Below the pieces are notes generated by a model. It saw only the letters and a list, made by a program, of their open reading frames with translations. It had not been told where the DNA came from and ran no database searches. Source: Vitis vinifera (lineage: Eukaryota; Streptophyta; Magnoliopsida; Vitales; Vitaceae). Taken from it: a stretch of 64,000 bases of DNA. The stretch's first letter is position 1. The number at the start of each line of letters is the position of its first letter. Where the stretch lies: contig NC_081822.1 in assembly GCF_030704535.1 (NCBI RefSeq), positions 12,207,001 to 12,271,000 of the forward strand, written 5' to 3'. A program made the position numbers and the translations under genes. Below are positions 58,233-64,000 of this stretch, in pieces.

Positions 58233-60984
58233 GTAATTTTTTCTAGTTTTTTATTTTATTTTATTTTTTTCTTCCGGAACTTTTCGGAATTGGGATTTGA
58301 ACAAATATAAAGAAGAAATAGTTAAAAAAAATTGATCATATCTGCAAAGGAGTAGAATCAGTAACCCTATATTACAGATATTTTGATGAAAATATTAAAA
58401 GTATAGTATTAGATATTTTGTTCCGTGATAATGTGCGGTTTTCCAAAACTGCACAACTGCAAGCTGAGAATTTTTGTTGCCAGATGAGAAGACCGTTAGC
58501 GATATTATTCAGCTTGGTTCTCAAGTTTTCTGATCTTGAGACTGGGCTAAGAATGCCATGTTCCTAGACAAATCCCCCACTATAAGTCTTCAAATGATAA
58601 AAATATGATTTCATCCTACAAAAATGATCCCATTTTTTAAACCACGAAAGAATGGCTTCTTTTTTTTTTTTTTAACAAAAATATGATCTAAAAAATACAT
58701 CCTAGTTTTTCAATAAATTAAAAAAAAACTCTTTTCCATGGGAAAAAAATTTAAGAAGTGTTTTGGAGTTTACAAAATAGTTTTTTATTTTTACAAACAA
58801 AAGGATGTTTTTAAAAACTCGGAAAAGGTTCCCAAACAATCATTTTAATTATTAAATCTCGTTTGATTTTAAAATTTTATATAAAGGATGATATTACACA
58901 CACACATATATATATATATATATAAACAAAATATTTATTAGATACTTTTAAACTAATATTCCAGTCCAGACATGACCTTTATTTATATTAATATTGTTAT
59001 GTTTATAATATTCATGCTCTATTAATATTATGGGTCTCAATATAAGATCTTTAGTATTTAATAAAAATAAATAAATTAAATTAAATTAAATTACTATTCA
59101 AACATTCAATCAAAAGAAGTTTAGTTGCATAATGTTTCATCATCAATTAAGGTCATTTGCGAGTCTAAACGTTCTTTTTCTCTTTGAAAGCTTTTTCTTC
59201 TTCTCGTTTCATAACAGCATCAACTCTTTATTGTCAAATCAAAGTTAAACGTTTTAAATCATTCCTTATTTGTCCTATTTTTCCTTATTCATGTAATTTC
59301 ATACCTTATTCGTGTCTTTTTTGCTTATCTATTTCATTTTTTTCATGTCTGAAAAGTTGAATTGTTTTTTCAATATAAATATCTCTAACTTTGAAGATAT
59401 CTAGTTTCCTCCAATTAGGATTCTCAACCTCAATCAAACCTTGGACATCTTTTCGCTACCTTACAAGATTCTTCTTCAAATTCTTCCCAGAGTATTCTTC
59501 TACTTCAATTTCTTATTGATTGAAAGTATTAGGATGAACAAAAATACTAGCCACAATATCCTCATAAATGGAGAATTGACACATACAAGTGGATTTGCCC
59601 TTCTGACTTTCCTTTTCCCTTTCCCTTGCCCATCAAACCAAATCGACTCTACTATCTTCAATCTTGAAAAATAGTTAATTTTTATTTTTTTAACACTTCT
59701 TTTTTTTTTTTTTTCGCCCAACCTCTAACCTTTTATTTAGCCTTTGTAGTATTTGATTATAACTCCAAAATCCCAAGTTGGAGTAGGATTAAAGTTTGTT
59801 TTTCACAAGCTTAAAAGTTTGAGAAAATGAAAATTGAAATCCTAAATGGATTATGACTAGTTTAATCCTCACAAACTAAAGATCCATAAATCCAAGGACT
59901 CTTGCTATTGTTTGAAAGGAAACTCAATTTCACAAAGCTTCTAAAATCTAAATTTGATTTGATTTAATTTCTAAAATTTAATTAAAATATTTTTTATTTT
60001 GAGTGATTAACTTAATTTTTATATTTAAGTAGTTGACTCTTATTAAACTTTTATGGTTATTAGAAGTTTTAATTTTAGAATGAATGTGAGAGTATTCAAA
60101 GGGTGAAATACGACATTTTTTTGTTCACAATTATATATATATTTTTTGGTAATTTTTTGTGTGTTGTCAATCCTATCCTTCCGTGGAGCCCCTTTCAAAT
60201 TTATCAACTTAAGTCAACCTTATGTAGGCTTTTAGCCCAAGATTATACGGGCTTCACTGGGCTTGGACTCTCTGCCTTTCTTCTTGATTCCATCATGTTC
60301 CTAACGTACAATTCAATGCACTTCTGCACTCTTTTAGCAAATATCATATTTAAAAACAGTATAAAATCCTGTTTAAAAATTTATATACGAAAAATAATTT
60401 TCTCAATGAAAACATTATTGTCATCTGCAACATAAAAATTATCAATTCATTTTTTGTGTTTTTTTAGACCAAAAATACGTGAAAACACTCTAAATATATT
60501 TTTAAAAATTAACTCGTTTTCAGAATAAATTCTAAAAAAATATATATTTTTAATCTAAAATTTGACAAACATTTTTTTTTTATTCTTTTTATATTAACAT
60601 TTTTATTTTATCTTAAAATAAAGTAAAGATTCGAAACTCAAAGTCTTTCTCAAATTTATTTACAATAGGGAGTTTGATGTGGAGGTCCTTGAGCTTCTTC
60701 TATTGGTATATTTGTTTGGGGTTATCCTTCCTATATGTTCTATGATTATGTTTGGTAAATCTCTTGTACATATCAATTGATTTTAGTGTCCTCTTATATG
60801 ATTATGTTTCAATATTTAGTCGCATGTAGGAGGCGTTGTATGCTATTGGAATGATATGTTTTGCTACCTATTAACATCTTTTGCAACCTTCAACATTCTT
60901 TTATCTTTTTTTGGACTTTGATAATTTTTTTTTTCTTCTTGCTTTTTGGTAACATCAGATCTTTATTGTCAAATCAAAGCTAAA

Positions 60985-61310
60985 TATTTCAAGTCCATCC
61001 TTACAGCCTTTAGGGTGTGATATCGAATGTCATAAAAGGTTTGACCTACCCTCATAAAACACCAATTGGTTTTCAAATGAGATGGTCAAAACCTGATCCA
61101 TTTGTTTTCTCAATATCAATATCTCTAATTTTCAAAAATTTTAAAGCATTCCAAATTCATCCTTACAACCTTTAGGGTGTGATGTCGAATGTTATAAAAG
61201 ATTTGACCTACCTTCATAAAACATCAATTGGTTTTCAAATGAGACGATTAAAACGTGATCCAATTGTTTTCTTAATATCAATATTTCTAACTTTCAAAAT
61301 CTTTAACTTC
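60985..61310. repeat. Minisatellite of about 155 bp, two units
   Basis: Each unit contains CATCCTTACA, a TAGGGTGTGAT(A/G)TCGAATG word, TTGACCTACC, CAATTGGTTTTCAAATGAGA and CAATATCAATATNTCTAA. The same unit recurs three times at 63430-63900 in the second half of the duplicated block. Confidence 0.8.
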
Positions 61311-61845
61311 CCCTAATTAGGATTCTCAATCTCAATTAGACCATGAATTCTTTTACACCTTACTTCAACTTCATAAAGTTATTCTTCGGATTCTTCTCCA
61401 AAATGTTCCACCTTCGTTGCAATTTCTTTTTGTTTAAAAAGTACCAAGGCGAGCACTATCAAGAATCTCCTCATTAGTGGAGAATTGAAACATACCATAA
61501 TATTGTAAAACCAAAACATCTTTATAATCTCCAATCCTCCCACCTTGATTTTATATTTGCGAAATTAAAAAAGATTTAAAGAGAAAAGGGGAGAAAATAT
61601 GATCAAAAAAAACATCCTAGTTTTTCAATAAATTTTTAAAAAACTCTTTTCCATCAGAAAAAAAATGTAAGAAGTGTTTTGGAGTTTACAAAATAGTTTT
61701 TTATTTTAAAAAACAAAAGAATGTTTTTAAAAACTTGGAAATGGTTTCCAAACAATCATTTTAATTATTAAATCTCATTTGATTTTGAGTTTTCCTAATT
61801 TAAAAATTATAAAAAAAATATAATTAAAATTTTATATAAAAGATG

Positions 61846-61883
<38 letters not shown>

Positions 61884-62659
61884 TAAACAAAATATTTATT
61901 AAATACTTTTAAACTAATATTCCATTCGAGACATACATGACCTTATACTTTATTTATATTTATAATATTCATGCTCTATTAATATTATGAGTCTCAATAC
62001 AAGATCTTTAGTATTCAATAGAAAAATATAAAAAATAAAATAAAATATATTACTATTCAAACATTCAATCAAAATAAGTTTATTTGCATAATGTTCCATC
62101 ATCAATCAAGGCCATTTGCGGGTCTCAACCTTCTTTTCTCTTTGAAAGTTTTTTCTTCTTCTTGTTTCATAACAACATCAACTTTTTGTTGTCAAATCAA
62201 AGTTAAATATTCTAAATCAAGTTGGAGTAGGATTAAAGTTTGTTTTTCACAAGCTTAATAGAAGTTTGAGAAAATGAAAATTAAAATCCTGAATGGATTA
62301 TGACTTGAGTTTGATCCTCACAAACTAAAGATCTATAAATCCAAGGACTCTTGCTATTGTTTGAAAGGAAACTTAATTTCACATAGCTTCTAAAATCTAA
62401 ATTTGATTTGATTTAATTTCTAAAATTTAATTAAAATATATTTTATTTTGAGTTTAACTTAATTTTTATATTTAAGTAGTTGACTCTTATTAAACATTTA
62501 TGGTTATTAGAAGTTTTAATTTTAGAATGAATGTGAAAGTATTCAAAGGGCATTTTTTTTTCACAATTATATATATATATATATTTGGTAATTTTTTGTG
62601 TGTTTTCAATCCTATCCTTCCTGTCCAAGTTCATTTGGGCAACCTTATGTTAGCCTGTC

Positions 62660-63105
62660 TAAGAATGGCAACGGGGCGGGTTAGGGACGGGTCGCCCCCA
62701 TCCCAACCCCGCCCCGTTTATTAAAAATAATTCTCATCCCTGCCCCGTTTAGCTTTTTTTTTTTAAAAAAAAAAAAATTACTTTAAATTTTTTTAATTAT
62801 ATTAAAATAAATATATTTTATAAATAATAAAATTATTATATTTTTTATAACTTATTTTATTAAATTTTTTATTATTATCTATATATTAAAAGTAGTAAAA
62901 TAAAATTTTAAATTAAATTATTTTTAAAATTTAAATTTAATTTAATTTTATATGTAAATGGGGCGGGGTGGGATGGGACAATACCCGAACCCGCCCCGGG
63001 TTTAAAAAAAAAAAAATCTCATACCCGTTTATAAAATTTAAACCTCGTCCCATTAGAGGCGGGCGGGGTGGGTACCCGAAAAAACTCGCCCCATTGCCAT
63101 CCCTA
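62660..63105. mobile_element. Non-autonomous hAT-type element (446 bp) with 8-bp target duplication
   Basis: The left end TAAGAATGGCAACGGGGCGG and the reverse complement of the right end TAGGGATGGCAATGGGGCGA form a terminal inverted repeat. Perfect 8-base direct repeats AGCCTGTC stand at 62652-62659 and 63106-63113. The eight-base duplication and TAGGGATGGCAA-type ends are diagnostic of the hAT superfamily. GC-rich ends (CCCGCCCCG words) enclose an AT-rich centre with no transposase, so it is a MITE. It interrupts the second unit of the duplicated block only. Confidence 0.9.
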
Positions 63106-63429
63106 AGCCTGTCCAAAGAAATTGGAACCCCTTTCAAATTTATCAACTTAAGTCAACCTTATGTAGGCTTTTATTTATATTAATATTGATACTATGGATC
63201 TCAATACAAGATCTTTTTGGACTTGATTAAAAATAAAATAAAACCCCTATTTGAATATTCAGTCACATGTAGGAGGCGTTGTATCCTATTGGCATGATAT
63301 GTTTTGCTACCTATTAACATCTTTTGCTACCTTCAACATTCTTTACCTTCTTTTGGTCTTTGATAATTTTTTCTTCTTCCTGTTTTTTGGTAACATAAGC
63401 TCTTTATTGTCAAATCAAAGCTCAACATT

Positions 63430-63900
63430 TCAAATCCATCCTTACAGCCTGTAGGGTGTAATGTCGAATGTCATAAAAGGTTTGACCTACACTCATAAAA
63501 TATCAATTGGTTTTCAAATGAGATGATCAAAGTCTGATCCATTTGTTTTCTCATTATCAATATCTCTAACTTTTAAATTTTTTAAAACATTTCAAATCCA
63601 TCCTTACAGCTTATAGGGTGATGTCGAATGTCATAAAAGATTTAACCTACCCTCATAAAATACCAATTGGTTTCCAAATGAGATGGTCAAAACTCAATCT
63701 AATTATTTTCTCAATATCAATATCTCTACTTTCAAAAATTTTAAAACATTCCAAATTCATCTTTATAGCGTATAGGGTATGATGTCAAATGTCATCAAAG
63801 ATTTGACCTGTCCTTATAAAATACCAATTGGTTTTCAAATGAGATGGTCAAAGCCCGATCCAATTGTTTTCTCAATATCAACATCTCTAACTTTCAAATA
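63430..63900. repeat. Minisatellite of about 155 bp, three units
   Basis: Three diverged units start near 63430, 63597 and 63748. They share AATACCAATTGGTTTTCAAA, GATGTCGAATGTCAT and CAATATCAATATCTCTA words with the two units at 60985-61310. Confidence 0.8.
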
Positions 63901-64000
63901 AAAATAATTTAATGACTTTAAATTTATTTTTTATTTTTTTATTTTATTTATTTATTTATTTACTTTTTTTTCTTTCTATTTTTTCCCTTATATTTTCCCT

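Larger units (their letters stand above)
58233..64000. repeat. Large imperfect duplicated repeat block
   Basis: Two long units follow each other, about 58640-61590 and 61600-64000. Matching anchors in order include CATCCTAGTTTTTCAATAAA (58700 and 61614), CAAACATTCAATCAAAA (59099 and 62058), AAGTTGGAGTAGGATTAAAG (59773 and 62219), a TTTTTTGTGTGTTNTCAATC word (60152 and 62593), CCCCTTTCAAATTTATCAAC (60190 and 63130) and ATGTAGGAGGCGTTGTAT (60824 and 63268). Unit 1 has about 500 extra bases near 59.26-59.77 kb; unit 2 has the 446-bp hAT element. Open frames here are short and unsupported. Confidence 0.8.

Noticed and set aside
1-64000. CRISPR arrays, operons, phage or bacterial-type features
   Set aside because: The window is plainly plant nuclear DNA with spliced genes; the tandem repeats found lack the repeat-spacer pattern.

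Overview
This window is nuclear DNA of a woody eudicot. Canonical GT-AG introns, long AT-rich spacers, many small DNA-transposon relatives (MITEs) and typical plant gene families all point that way. Closeness of the flavanone 3-hydroxylase and of the MITE types to grapevine suggests Vitis; that is inference from memory, not a database match.

Layout. 433-616 (+) holds the last two exons of the AP-2 clathrin adaptor sigma subunit. 2511-6671 (-) is a 13-exon gene for a 767-residue, Gln-rich, probably nuclear protein of unknown function. 9575-12033 (-) holds two decayed tandem copies of an F-box/DUF295 gene, one split by a probable MITE. 15681-16145 (-) is a GASA/snakin cysteine-rich secreted peptide. 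21261-26445 (-) is an ERD2-like multi-membrane protein with a 2.3-kb first intron. 27120-29595 is an old copia fossil, followed by AT/GA-rich tandem repeats near 30 kb. 31939-34106 (-) is a cytosolic-type neutral/alkaline invertase. 34.8-38.7 kb is AT-rich and contains a clear 727-bp Tourist-like MITE. 38774-41264 (+) is a coiled-coil protein. 42687-44461 (+) is flavanone 3-hydroxylase (F3H). 45091-45492 (-) is a small three-span membrane protein. 46295-48815 (+) is a Lys-rich nuclear-type protein. 49781-51028 (+) and 53788-55760 (-) are convergent genes that look like distant paralogues, the second carrying EAR repression motifs. A third, decayed relative lies at 57700-58232 (+). 58.6-64 kb is a repeat block: a large imperfect duplication with an internal minisatellite of about 155 bp and a 446-bp hAT-type MITE that has a perfect 8-bp target duplication.

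The genes do not form a pathway; they are an ordinary set of independent plant genes (membrane traffic, sucrose breakdown, flavonoid synthesis, peptide hormone/defence, nuclear proteins). All exon models were built by hand from frame continuity, splice consensus and, where recognised, family similarity. Every complete multi-exon model closes in frame from ATG to stop.

The most interesting parts are the three-member paralogue cluster, the long inverted repeat that encloses the EAR-motif gene, the duplicated repeat block at the right end, and the well-bounded MITEs. I found no convincing wholly new biological system.
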